A DNA stretch of 64,000 bases from Crossaster papposus (taxonomy: Eukaryota > Echinodermata > Asteroidea > Velatida > Solasteridae), in the NCBI GenBank assembly GCA_037893245.1, contig JBAIAA010000600.1, positions 496,001 to 560,000 of the forward strand, given 5' to 3'. The notes below the pieces were generated by a model, which saw only the letters and a list, made by a program, of their open reading frames with translations, did not search any database and was not told the DNA's origin. The translations under genes were made by a program, and so were the position numbers. Positions 1-10,591 of this stretch are shown one piece after another. Positions within the stretch are counted from its first letter, which is position 1. Every line of letters starts with the position of its first letter.

Positions 1-60
1 ACAGTATACAGCTGTATGGGCTTTGTTTTGTATTACTAGTGCATTTATTACTACATTTTC

Positions 61-190
61 ATTGCCGGTCTCGGTCGGTCTCGGCACCCAGACCCGAGAC
101 CAGACATCCGAGACCAAGACCGAGTCATTAAGATTCGAGACCAAGACTGGCTAGCAGCGACTGAGACCAGGCCCCGAGATACTACATCAC
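61..190. repeat. GAGACC-rich repeat, probable MITE end
   Basis: About 130 bp are packed with GAGACC and its complement GGTCTC (GGTCTCGGTC, CCGAGACCAAGACCGAG and variants). Dense short subterminal repeats of this sort are typical of small TIR transposons. I see no clear partner end or target-site duplication, so the family is open. Confidence 0.35.
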
Positions 191-939
191 TGCTTCAGAC
201 AGTGGGTAGGAATTCCCACCCTGTAGATTTAACAAAAGCATGTGAGGTATTGCATAGGGCCCTACAGCACCAGCATTTTGTAGGGATGCACACAAATGAA
301 ATTTTCTAATAATTGGTATTCTGCACTAATTGACCCTTGGCTCTAATTAACGTCCTAATTATAATAATTTATGAAACCAAATACCATATTCCTGTCCCTC
401 GGTACCCGAAATAATGTAAATCAACCAGAGAACACCGATCAAACGTGGATAGGTGTGAACAACAGCCTGTAGAAACTCACCCCGTGGTGAAAAAGAGAAA
501 GTCCAATGGTTAAGGAGATATTGTCAAAAGAAGTAAATAATCCTTTAAAAAATTTCCATTCATTTCGATATTTCGACATGCTGTATATGATTTATTGAAA
601 AAAGAAATTGCAAAATTATTAACATCATAGTATTTAGGAGGTAAAATAAACCATTTCTTGTGAAAAACTGAAATTTGCACTTAATGACCCTTGACCTTAA
701 TTACTGACCTAATTAGGCAATTTTGAGAAACACAAACAGGATATTCATATTCAGCACAAAATTATCCTTCAGAATCACCTATTTGTTTGCTTTTCCTCAA
801 AAATGCCTCATGCAACTTAAATAGGCACATTTCTGGATTTGTTGCCTAGACTATAACAAAGTACCCAACTTTTGTACCCAACACGTTTACGCAGCGGATT
901 TTGACACTTTGTTTTTAGAGTGTAGGCGAAAAGGATACA

Positions 940-979
940 CCCCCCCCCCCCCCCCCCCCCCCACCACACACACACACAC
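940..979. repeat. Poly-C tract followed by (CA)n, intron 1
   Basis: A run of 23 C followed by a CA/CACAC tract. An equivalent poly-C tract sits at the homologous place between exons 1 and 2 in B2 (about 12355-12382), B3 (about 19033-19048), B5 (about 50622-50636) and A6 (about 57631-57640). In A4 it is a short CCCCC plus CACACA (about 36157). It is an ancestral, length-variable feature of the repeat unit. Confidence 0.8.
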
Positions 980-1346
980 CCACATGCATCTTGATAAAGA
1001 CCTTCAATCGTGGACGGGGCATTGTCCGACCGTCTTCCCTCTTTTGTTTATACTCTAACGTTTTCGGATGATCGCCATAGGATTTGTACACGAGAAAAGA
1101 TCGTGGACGTTTTGTCAATCGTGGACCCATTGTTTGACTCCCAATTCTTTTGTCCGACGACCACGATTGCCGGTCAATACAAACGCACCTCCCCACGTAA
1201 CCCTGCACAATGTACTCTTTATTAACACCAGTTAAATTAAATTGGAACTTGATTTGACTTGTAACTTTTGCACAGTATTTATTAGAAAACTCATTCGAAA
1301 ACAACTGCAATCGAAAGTAAGCTCGGTTTGCTTTCTTTGATTTAAG

Positions 1347-4300
1347 GTCTTCTAACAATACCGCTAGATGGAAGGTTTAGCAGTCGACGTTTGTTAATCG
1401 TCACCAGCACATTACAAACCATAGGGATGTTGCTGTTCCCTTTGTCAAGAAGCACCAGTCAAATTGCCCTGTCATTGGCGGTCATAGCGGGTAAGTGTTG
1501 TGTATGAATTTTGCTACGCGTAAACCCTGCGCGCTAGGCAATCAAACAACATTAATTAATCATCACACATTACAAAAGAAAGGCATTTTGCTATTATGCG
1601 AAGGTTATTATTCTTCTAACGTTCTCAACTACATCATTTACAATAATTGTACAGTGGGTAAAAGTGACAACAAACATTGCGGTACCAAATCGAGAACACG
1701 AGCCGGCATAGAAATGTTCGTTTGAGTTCATATACACTAGCGAGAAGCCGCGCTTCGCGCGGCACCTGCTAGTTGGGTGGAATCATAACTTATGAAAAAA
1801 CCTTGCTGACGTCCTGAAAACATAATGGGATTGTATGACAAACAAACCGCGAAACTTATAGAGTAGAGTACCAGCTAGGTGTGCGTGTATAAACTTGCTT
1901 GTTTGTCATTCCATGATGCTTTTCAAATGTGTCGAAAAGGTTTGTTTCATGTTTCAAAAAGTTGTACATAAATCATACAGTTTTTAATTGAAAGTAACTT
2001 TCTAAAATAAAAACCTTGCTATTTTCTTTGAATAGACCATGAGCCACTGCATACAATGCAAAGTCATTCAGACAGGTAGCCTCCGGGAGAGCATCATTAC
2101 ATAAGGACCCTCGAATGACATACTTAAAATCTCAGGGATTAACGTTTTATGCAAATTATTTCCACCACTTGGATTTTATTTTTATTTTTAGTATGCCATT
2201 CTAGGGACCTTATAGAAGTGCACTGTGGTGAAAAATATTCTAGTGCAATTTTAAATTACAATGGAATATTGCAAACAAAATTAAGTATTTTCCCTGGACT
2301 ATTCAGCCCTACTTTGATTTTGTGGGTTTTATCCAGAATATTGGTTTGGCTGTTCATGATTATCGCACGCTTGAATTGAGGACTACTCGGTTTACAAAAT
2401 AATGTACGTCAATAATATTTCAAAAGATGCGGAAAAGGACCGTTTAGTGAAAACAAATGTTACCAGTCACGGATGCATTATTGTAAAATCTATAGTTGGA
2501 ATATGGCGAAAATAATGTAGTTCCCCGACGACGCAGTTGTAAATGGGATCTGAAATTTAATAGTGCTATCGGGTAAAAAATAAAACCAGTATTTATAACA
2601 GCTAAAAAAGGATACAACTGGGACATTCCAAATTTAAAACATTAAATGTTGTGAAACCTATCTTTATTACAAAATGGGAAATAAGAAGAGTTGCATAAAT
2701 ATTATGAATAACCATGACTATGCATGACTTTCCAAATTGTAGTATTTAAATTGTAATACTACAATTATTTAGTTATAAAATCGAATAGGCCTTTGGTTTA
2801 TTTATGGGTATCATGATTTTTTCACAGGAATCGTACGGGAAATAAAACGAACCACTTCGGGATTTCTGTTTTATATCATCGTGAAAATGAGAATTAAAAG
2901 AAACAACAGGCCGGTCATGTGATAATATGCGCCCTCAATTGACGTATTGCAGTCACGTTTCTAAATTGCAAATTCATATTTACGATAACACACAATTTCG
3001 CGACATGTGCACGATGAACGTTAAAATGTGCGCAATAGTTATAGGTTTTTATACAGTGTTTTTATACAGATAATGTTGTAATATTTTAGTATTGACATTG
3101 TGAAGAAAAGAAATGGGCCCAAAAGGCATTTTGTTCACGTTCCAAAAACTGTGACTGAAAAATGGTACATGGTCGACGCGCATGGAATTCGTAGGTAAAG
3201 CCGAATTTAAAGCCGCAGACAAAGCTGGTACTTAGCTGGTACTATGTTTCTAGGAAATATCCACAATAACCAAGGGAGTATACAAGCAGGGCACCGGCTC
3301 AAATAACATGTGCTGTGCCGCCGAATCGCGAACAGCCAACTCAGCAACTGAGTATCATGAGAAAGGGATACAATTTTGTGAAGGCTTTGGCCCGAATTCC
3401 GGCAAGAATAACGCAATAGCTGCCGCCCAATCGCGTAAAGCCAATTCGGCAAAAGAGCAAGGGATACAATTTCGGGAAGGCTTCGGCCCGAACTCCGGCA
3501 AGAATAACGCAATAGTTTATGCAAAAAGGCCCACACATATCAACAACAGGCAATCGAAAATCGACTACACGTTTATCAGTAACGTTTGTTAGTGTTACTC
3601 CTCAAATTTACCACGGAGAAATAAGAGGGTTTCTTTAAAATCTTACCCCGTGAGTCGTCGCCGCGAACGACCTGCAACCCGCCGCACCGACGCCAGCGGC
3701 CCACACGACGCGCACGCCGAGTCGCCCGACCAAACGCGCGGAGTTTTTTCAACATGGCGCCGCCCTAATGCCAAGATGGCGCCGCCCTAATGCCAAGATG
3801 GCGCGGCCCTGTGTTATAAAATGGCTGCCCGTGTCCAAGATGGCGCATTTTTGGTTCATTATATATAGATAGATAGATAGATAGATATATGTACTTAGGT
3901 GAGGTTGCTTGTTGCTTGCTTGACATACTTGAAGTGCTGTTGCAGTGACACGGGACTTGGCAGCAGCTGATGATCTTGTGTAAGCTGCTGGCGCAGGACC
4001 GAGATGACCTCTTCATATGGAAACGTTTTTCTGGATTTGTCTCATAAAAGAAGTTGACCACATATCAGCGCCCTGTGAGATCCACAGGACCGAGGCGTGC
4101 ACAAGGTCACGCGCCACTGACTGTTACTGCAGGGCAGTTCCATTGTGGAAATGGGTAAATAAACAGTAAATGAACAGTAGCACAAAATAATATAATGGTA
4201 ACAAATCGCGTAGTTTAGTTCTACTGTAATGTATTTGAACGACTTACTTTTCTGATTATAACATCAATACCATACTAGGAAAACATAAATTAAACTGAAA

Positions 4301-6793
4301 ACAATTTCTACTCGAAACTACATAGTCAAAAGCGTCCGAAGACTAGTGTATATGAAACTTGGCGCGGCGTGGCAGAGAATCCACCCCTACAGCTTTAATA
4401 GTATAATCCAGTAAAAGCCAGAGAAAAAATGGTTTTATTTGTAAAAGTTCACTTTAAATTCAACCCAAAAATTAAGAGATATCTTAAAACATAGTCTTAC
4501 ATGTTACTAATAAATAAAATCTATACTGTAACGTAGATTTCTCTGGGGTCGACACAACACACAGGAAGGACTCTTGACGCAAGTTCTCAGTATTTCCGGT
4601 GATTCTCTCTGGTTTATTGTGATCTCTTGCCAACCAAACATGGACTTCAGGCTCACACAATCACGCGGCACCCGAACTGGTTAGAACTGGTTCGGCGCTT
4701 GCGCAATCCAAAGGCGGGTTTCCGGGGCGCACCAGCAGGAGCCACCAGGGCGATCCCACCACCGTGGAATCGCTCCAGCGCCCTCTACCGCCCAACCGGC
4801 ACGGGCGTTACAATACTTAATATCATAGAATTGTAGCATTTGACGATGAAAGAATAATGAGTGGCAATTGAAAGCGTCACAAGATTAGTGATGCTTGGCG
4901 AACTAGAGCATCCGGGACATTTAGGTGAAATGTCATTTCAGACGCTAGCTGTTAATGGTCAATGCTCTTTAAAGCCTTTGTTCCGACGAACTTATTTAAC
5001 CAATCAAAATAAGTTTTATATCACAAGAAAGCTAACAATCAGCATATTCATAAACCGCTAGGCCCAAAGCAGCCTGGTCACGACGAAACGAGTGAGGGCT
5101 TGCGAAAGCGGGTCATGTACACAGACATAAATAATTGTCTGTGGTCATGTTCGAAGAAACTCGCTGTTTTGCCAACTCTCCCACGTACAAACGAGGACAT
5201 CTTGCAGACTTACTTTTTTTCCCGACAAAACCGAGAAACTGACTGGTAATATTTTTAGGTTTTGGATTTGATGAATAGTTGTTCTAGTGACTCGCGGGCG
5301 GCCCAATGCTAGCAATGAAATCACTTGTTCGTGAAAAAAATGCTAATTTGCCCTATGTATGCAGGCCGCACGGAGCGGATAAGACAACGTTTTAATATGC
5401 ATGCCAGGATCTGACAAACTCCTTGAAGCTCAAACAGTTAGAGTTCGAAGCGAACTCTTCATGTCTTCATGCAAGGCACACCATCATCCAGCAGCAATTG
5501 CAAGCAGAAGCTTAACTTAAATAATTAATGTACCACCCGATTTTGTATTTTGCCAGGACCTCCCATAGGAATTACCAGCGTTCTGAACAAAGTCTTACTA
5601 GGACGACACTTTCGTGAGCGTTTCACCTTGGCCTCTGGGATTGGACACGCCGGGCAGGCAGTTGCCCTTCTTGTTTTTGCACCGATGACGCAGCTTTTCC
5701 TCGACACCTACGGTTGGAGAGGAGCGTCGCTGCTTATTGCTGGAATTAGCATGCATCAGATTGCTAGCGCAGCCGTTGTCAGGGTCAGCAAATCACAATA
5801 CGAGTCTCTTGCTGATAGCTCAGATAACCACAATGACGACACCGACAAGGAAGGATGCAGCAGCCGTATTCATCTCGTCAAAGCTTTAGATCTCGGAATA
5901 TTTACAGAGTTCAGGTTTTGGATTTCGTTTATTTGTCAAATAGGTGTGTCGTTTGCCTTCAATTCTTGGTTGCTGTATTACGTTCCTCATCTAGAAGTCA
6001 AAGGTTTCTCGCCTCAAGTGGCGGCAGCTCTTTGCTCGGCAGCTGCCGTCGGATATTTACTTGGGTCGATCATCTGGGCGCCCTTCATCGACCGAGGCTT
6101 CGTCAAATGCTCAACAGCGATCATCGTCAGCAGCATATGTCTGACTTTGTCGTTTGTCGTGGATCCCTGGGTGAATGACATTCCAAGCAATGTGGCCGTC
6201 ACCTTTGTCTGTGGGATGTTCTTCTCGGCATTATACACCCTCTGTGACGTCATGACTAAGGATCTCTTTGAAATGGATCGACTAGTGAGCGCCTTTTGCT
6301 GGAGTCGAGTCTTCCTTTTTGTACCCGGAATTCTTGCTGGTTTCGTACCTGGTAAGTATACAATGTCCTGGGCGAGTTTACTGTACGGAACCTTTGTATT
6401 GAAGTTATTTGATGGAAATACAAATACATGTGACTTCTTGAGCTTGTTCTCTTTCAAAACATTAGTTTTCGTTACAACGTCAAAGACTCGAAAAACCAGG
6501 TAAATTAAACGTTGGATTTAAAAACGTGTTGCAGACATTATTGCCAAAAATTGTAAATTGCTAAACAAATAAAAAATTGATACGCCAAGAAAAACCAGTG
6601 AAATGGTATCCGACGATTGATGTTATACAATTGTTGACCATATCGGTGTTTTGATTGTTTTTGATACATAGGCTGGATGTACGAAGCTAGAGGAAGCTAC
6701 GACTTGGCGTTTGTCGTGATTGGCCTGGTACCAACTATCAGCCTCCTGCCGCTGATTATTGGGCGACTGCGAAATACCGTGGAGGGTTTGTAA
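1347..6793 (+). CDS. A1: monocarboxylate-transporter-like gene (SLC16/MFS), exons 2-4
   Basis: Exons are 1347-1490, 5557-6351 and 6672-6793, each bounded by AG and GT (donor GTAAGT), all phase 1; the stop is TAA. Exon 1 is not in the window. Exon 2 gives 48 residues ending LSLAVIAG, which spans the region from the loop after TM2 to TM4. Exon 3 (265 aa) holds the family-like RHFRERFTLASGIGHAG stretch, then GWRGASLLIAG (TM6), a short acidic central loop (SSDNHNDDTDKEG) and TM7-11. Exon 4 (40 aa) gives TM12 and a very short tail ending VEGL. SLC16 proteins are 12-TM plasma-membrane carriers, many moving lactate, pyruvate or other small acids with protons; the substrate cannot be read from the sequence. 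All visible exons are open. It is subtype A (CSSRIHLV, ISFICQ) and carries a Helitron-like insert and a solo LTR in intron 2. Confidence 0.85.
1737..3885 (-). mobile_element. Non-autonomous Helitron-like element in intron 2 of A1
   Basis: Compared with intron 2 of B2, B3 and B5, A1 has about 2.15 kb inserted. Read on the minus strand, the right end is a GC-rich hairpin (GCCGCGC-GAA-GCGCGGC), about 10 nt, then CTAG followed by host T. The left end starts with TC inside a TCTA microsatellite (about 3866-3885) and is preceded by host A. Hairpin, CTAG end, A/T insertion and no TIR or target duplication are Helitron hallmarks. No Rep/helicase frame is visible. It contains a possible captured exon (about 2190-2575), an imperfect tandem duplication at 3362-3515, and a GC-rich patch at about 3648-3835. 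The same element sits at the same site in A4 and A6. Confidence 0.6.
3886..5556. other. Rest of intron 2 of A1
   Basis: This segment aligns to the equivalent part of A4 (44251-45612) and A6. No exon is visible. The main difference from A4 is the 286-bp LTR-like insert at 4527-4812. The 3' part just before exon 3 (from about 5390) is also shared with the B copies in weaker form. Confidence 0.6.
4527..4812. mobile_element. Solo LTR (fossil), 286 bp
   Basis: The insert begins TGTAACGTAG and ends CGTTACA, so it has TG...CA ends. It is flanked by ATAC on both sides (4523-4526 and 4813-4816). The homologous A4 site near 44870 has a single ATAC and no insert. A 4-bp duplication with TG...CA ends fits a solo LTR. 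Part of it resembles the solo LTRs at 16322-16580 and 28887-29467 (shared GTCGACACA/ATCGACACA and TTTCGGTGATTCTC-like strings), so they are related families. Confidence 0.65.
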
Positions 6794-7150
6794 TGGGAAA
6801 TCTTACACGAAGATTGGTGCCGTAAGTTGGTTGGTGTATCTTTTGAACTGAATGCGGATACTTGTAGTGGGATCCTTAGCAGCCGGCTATAGGCCTTAGT
6901 AGGATACTAAAATACCTATAGTCTACTATGGAGTTGACAACTATAGATTGTATTTCATGAAACCTTGCTAAGAAACGTGCTAACTCGTTACTTACTATAG
7001 GAAAATGTAATGGTTCGTTAATTTAGTGTTAACCGATATTATTGTGAAAACTTGATTTCAAACCGAACTTGCAAGAAAAACGTGAATCAGTGTCCGGTGA
7101 TTGGTAGGGAGTTATTGACCATAATCGCGTTTGATAGTTTTTGATAACAG

Positions 7151-7274
7151 GCTAATATGAAAAGCAAGAGGAAGCTACGCTTTGCCGGCGTTTGTCGTGA
7201 ACGGTCTGGTACCAACTATCTGCCTTCTGCCACTGGTTATTGGGAGACTGCGAAAGACAGTGGAAGGCTTTTGA
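7151..7274 (+). pseudogene. Exon 4' of A1: decayed duplicate of the terminal exon
   Basis: This copy of exon 4 lies 479 bp downstream of the real one, preceded by an AG acceptor and a flank that also matches (TTGACCATAATCGCGTTTGATAG versus the exon 4 flank). Its last 28 codons still read FVVNGLVPTICLLPLVIG and then RLRKTVEGF plus TGA, close to exon 4. The first third has shifted frame, and in the frame set by exon 3 it meets TAA at the second codon. It could only serve as a terminal exon that truncates the protein before TM12. The same relic follows every copy of the gene. Confidence 0.75.
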
Positions 7275-7960
7275 TGGAAAATCTGACACAAAGAATTACA
7301 TTACTGCTGTGGCAAGTTTTATGTTTAATACCAGCTAAGTACATATTAATTTAATCCCATTCATAAACACGTTTCGGTGAAAACAAAAACAAAAAGTGTA
7401 CTCTATCCACTGTATAGTGCACGCCAGACTACAAAAACACGTCACCTATTGTTATAGTCTTGATCCAAGACTATAACGTCTATGCAGTTCAATCATCAAT
7501 AGTATTTGTTCTTATTATTTTGCATATTCAAATTCGTATTTTATGTAAATTATGTTCGCTATGTGTGTGTTTCATCATTGTATTTGTTTGCTTTATTTTA
7601 AAATGTTTTAGATTGTTTTTCTCTTTTTCCTATTCTTTAAGATTCATATAAAACAGCAGTCTAGTTAAGGCTTTTAATTAAGAAATTGTTTGTATTTCTT
7701 GGAATAGTCTATGGCTCTAATCTTTCTTCTTCTCTATGGTTCTTTTTATTTGATTTAAATGTTAATTTTAATGTACATTTTTATTTTATTTTTAGATTTT
7801 AGATTATCTTTTTGTTTCTGGTCTTGTTTTATTTTAATTTCTGTTTTAGATACTATTTAGGTAATATGCAGGGCCCATTTGGAAAGCATTTTTTTTAAAA
7901 TAAAACAAACAAATAAATACTCCGAATGAGGGCATACTCGATTGATTATATCGGATTATA

Positions 7961-8321
7961 CCACAGACATAAATAACCTATAGACGGACAGCGCCTATGG
8001 AAATCAACGTCCAGGTACCGTAATTTCGAAAGCGCCTGACTAAGTATGAAATCGTGGGCGGAAGTGGTTGACAAATGTGCACGACTCTATGGAAAAACTT
8101 CGGGAGGACGGATACAAATCGGTCATTTCGGTTTAAAACGCAGCGGATGTCGACTAAAAATACTTCCAGCTGTTAACTATATATAAATGCTGCATAGTTA
8201 TGAATTTGTATTTTGTTGTCAACAAGAATGAGTTCTTACAGAAATTTAACAATTTGCCCACGATTTGTGGCTTTCGTGAAATTTCACTCCTGCTGTCCGT
8301 CTATGTTATTTATGTCTGTGG
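7961..8321. mobile_element. MITE with CCACAGACATAAATAA ends
   Basis: TIRs: the left end begins CCACAGACATAAATAAC and the right end is its complement GTTATTTATGTCTGTGG. ATTATA flanks both sides, which suggests a 6-bp (or shorter TA-type) target duplication. Copies sit at the same flank position at 47968-48337 and 54166-54536. It has no coding capacity. Confidence 0.7.
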
Positions 8322-9076
8322 ATTATACACTATGCGGGAAGAGTATAATAGCCCCCTCTTTTGGAGTACTTTGTACAACTAAACGAGGATCAGCGGGATT
8401 GAAACAAACTGACGATAAACCCAGTCTTGATTCAAGACTATTCACCTGTCTGTTCCTGTTTTTCTTCCGATTTTAAATCGGTCTTTCTTTTTTGGTTCTT
8501 ACTCGGCGCGACACCATGCAGACGATGCCCCGAACAACATTACTTGTATTCAATATCTTTCCAAAAGTTAGGTCATCACCGATTCACATATAAATACATA
8601 TAATAAATTGTAAAATACAATTATTGTTTTTAACTTTAGAAAAAAACACACAAAAACCAATCGTGCAAATAATATGACCCTGCTCCCGAGAAAACAGCGT
8701 AAAGTCGCGCTATGCTATATTGATACAATTCCCACATGTTTTCATTCGGACTGACTACCAATTATTGTGTTTATTGGGAAGGGGCGTAACCATACACGCA
8801 GCTTACGTTTGTTTAATTATTAGAACGATTCGCAAGCGCAATTGTGCAGGACCACCACAACGAGGGGGGTGGGGGAGGGTCAAGCTATGGGCAAAGGGAC
8901 CCCCTTAATTGTGTTGGAACCTTATAAAATTCTTTTCAGATAACTTGGTGGTGTTCATAGGATAAACGATTTTTCCTCTGTTTGCGGCGGTAGGCGCACG
9001 CATCATGTTTTACGTGATCTTGTACCATCGAGGCACGTGTTTTATTTGCCAGAACACCTCACATTAATGTTCGTTG

Positions 9077-10134
9077 TGAAATTCCAGTTGAAACCAGTTA
9101 AACTTGCGCCAAACCATGCAGTAGTGCGCCAAACCATGCAGTAGTGCGCCAAACCATGCAGTAGTGCGCCAAACCATGCAGTAGTGCGCCAAACCATGCA
9201 GTAGTGCGCCAAACCATGCAGTAGTGCGCCAAACCATGCAGTAGTGCGCCAAACCATGCAGTAGTGCGCCAAACCATGCAGTAGTGCGCCAAACCATGCA
9301 GTAGTGCGCCAAACCATGCAGTAGTGCGCCAAACCATGCAGTAGTGCGCCAAACCATGCAGTAGTGCGCCAAACCATGCAGTAGTGCGCCAAACCATGCA
9401 GTAGTGCGCCAAACCATGCAGTAGTGCGCCAAACCATGCAGTAGTGCGCCAAACCATGCAGTAGTGCGCCAAACCATGCAGTTGCGCCAAACCATGCAGT
9501 TGCGCCAAACCATGCAGTTGCCCAAACCATGCAGTTGCCCAAACCATGCAGTTGCCCAAACCATGCAGTTGCGAAAACCAGTTGAAAAACCAGTTGCAAA
9601 ACCAGTTGCAATAGTCGATGTTAAATTGTGGTATTTTGTCAAAAAATGCACTTTTGTGACATATGTAATTATTCAAACGATTCCATGATTGAATTTATAT
9701 TTTTGTGCAAACATAGTTAAAAATTCCCATTACATTCCATTCGTATTCAAATTTTGACATTATTCATAAAAACTAGCTGTGACTATGTCGTGGACAAAAA
9801 AGTGTAGTATAAAACTAACTAACGACGGTGGCTAAGTGTGTATGTATTTAGTAGGTAATATATAATAGGAGTAGGTTATTATTGTATGTATACCTACTTC
9901 CCCTATATAGTAATGTTTAATAAGTAAATTCCATTGGTATTATTTCATTACGGAATTCCACGCAGTTATATAAGAACGTTCACTGAAGTTTTTTGGTTTC
10001 TAAGCCAGTTAAACCAGTTCAATACCAGTCACCAATTCCCAGTTGAACTGGACCAGTTGAGACCAGTTCGACTGGTTTTAACTGGTCCCAACTGGTCCAG
10101 TTCAACTGGTTTCAACTGGAATTTTCACCCGGGG
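9077..10134. mobile_element. TIR transposon with ACCAGTT repeats and a minisatellite
   Basis: The left end (TGAAATTCCAGTTGAAACC) and right end (complement of TGAAAATTCCAGTTGAAACC) are inverted. Both are followed by clusters of ACCAGTT/AACTGGT repeats that can fold on themselves. The sites before B5 (about 49785) and A6 (about 55630) lack this 1.05-kb block, so it inserted after the copies separated. It encodes nothing recognisable. The family is unknown to me. Confidence 0.6.
9106..9568. repeat. 20-bp minisatellite, 18+ identical units
   Basis: The unit GTAGTGCGCCAAACCATGCA repeats from 9121 to 9480 without visible change (18 units) after a partial unit at 9106. It then changes to 18-bp units (two) and 17-bp units (three) lacking the GTAGT part. 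A homogeneous core with divergent units at one edge fits recent slippage or unequal exchange. All three minus-strand frames stay open because 20 is not a multiple of 3; that is a by-product, not evidence of a protein. Confidence 0.95.
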
Positions 10135-10591
10135 AACTAACCCAAATGAGCAATCATCCATTAATAACATTAATTTACACCTAATTTGCTTGTATAGTAG
10201 CATCTGGCAACGAGATCATTATGCTGCGGCGGCCTCATTTAATACGAGGCTTACCTATAGCAAAAGCAATTTACCAGCTTTTGTGCCAAAACTACTGCCT
10301 ATATATTACGACGGATGTCATTACAAAAAGCGGATTATATTTCAGACAAGTTGGATTAGACGAAATTAGATGATTTAGACGAACTGCAATAATTCCCATT
10401 GGCTATGTATATGAAGCAATACTAGCCCAATGCAATTCTTACTGACATACCGGTGCACTCGATCGTGATCTACTGCTTTATCTTTCTACACCAATTTCAT
10501 ACTTACCAATCCATAGTGTTTGTCAAAGACCTGACGTCTTTAGTTGGTCTATTCGGAACGTTCTACTGAGGGTCAACCTGTAAACATCGCC

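Larger units (their letters stand above)
1..1346. other. Gene-free left edge; intron 1 side of A1
   Basis: No coding exon is recognisable here. Homology to intron 1 of the other A-type copies starts only at about 930 (a GTAGGCGAAAAGGATAC-like string just before the poly-C tract). Positions 1-930 are unlike the region next to exon 1 in A4 or A6. Exon 1 of A1 therefore lies farther left beyond an insertion, or has been lost. Apart from the GAGACC-rich repeat at 61-190, the AT-rich sequence from 190 to 930 shows nothing I can name. Confidence 0.6.
7275..10591. other. Intergenic flank between A1 and B2
   Basis: No gene is visible. Positions 7275-7900 match the flank after B5 (53458-54110) and end near AATAAA-rich sequence that could hold a poly(A) signal. 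Then come a 361-bp MITE (7961-8321), flank shared with 48340-48840, and a join near 8835. The promoter-like module seen before A4, B5 and A6 is missing at that join. A minisatellite-bearing transposon (about 9077-10134) follows, then about 450 bp that match the upstream regions of B5 and A6. Confidence 0.6.

Noticed and set aside
1-930. Exon 1 of A1 within the first kilobase
   Set aside because: No MEFDTNGYF-like sequence in either strand; homology to other copies begins only near 930.
915-1358. Minus-strand frame rich in glycine at the window start
   Set aside because: The glycine run is the poly-C tract read backwards and the rest crosses exon 2 antisense.
3868-3888. GATA tract as a binding-site cluster for GATA factors
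   Set aside because: It is a microsatellite at the end of a Helitron-like element and varies in length between copies.
6014-6457. Minus-strand frames opposite exon 3 (also near 13925, 20616, 46070, 52179, 62047)
   Set aside because: They are antisense shadows of the conserved transporter exon and recur only because exon 3 recurs.
9106-9568. Regular 20-bp repeats as a CRISPR-like array
   Set aside because: Units are directly adjacent with no spacers, and the DNA is animal.
9042-9676. Three long overlapping minus-strand frames repeating WFGALLHGLAHYCMVW as a repeat protein
   Set aside because: They are the same 20-bp minisatellite read in all frames. The frames are open only because the unit has no minus-strand stop, and the array lies inside a transposon.
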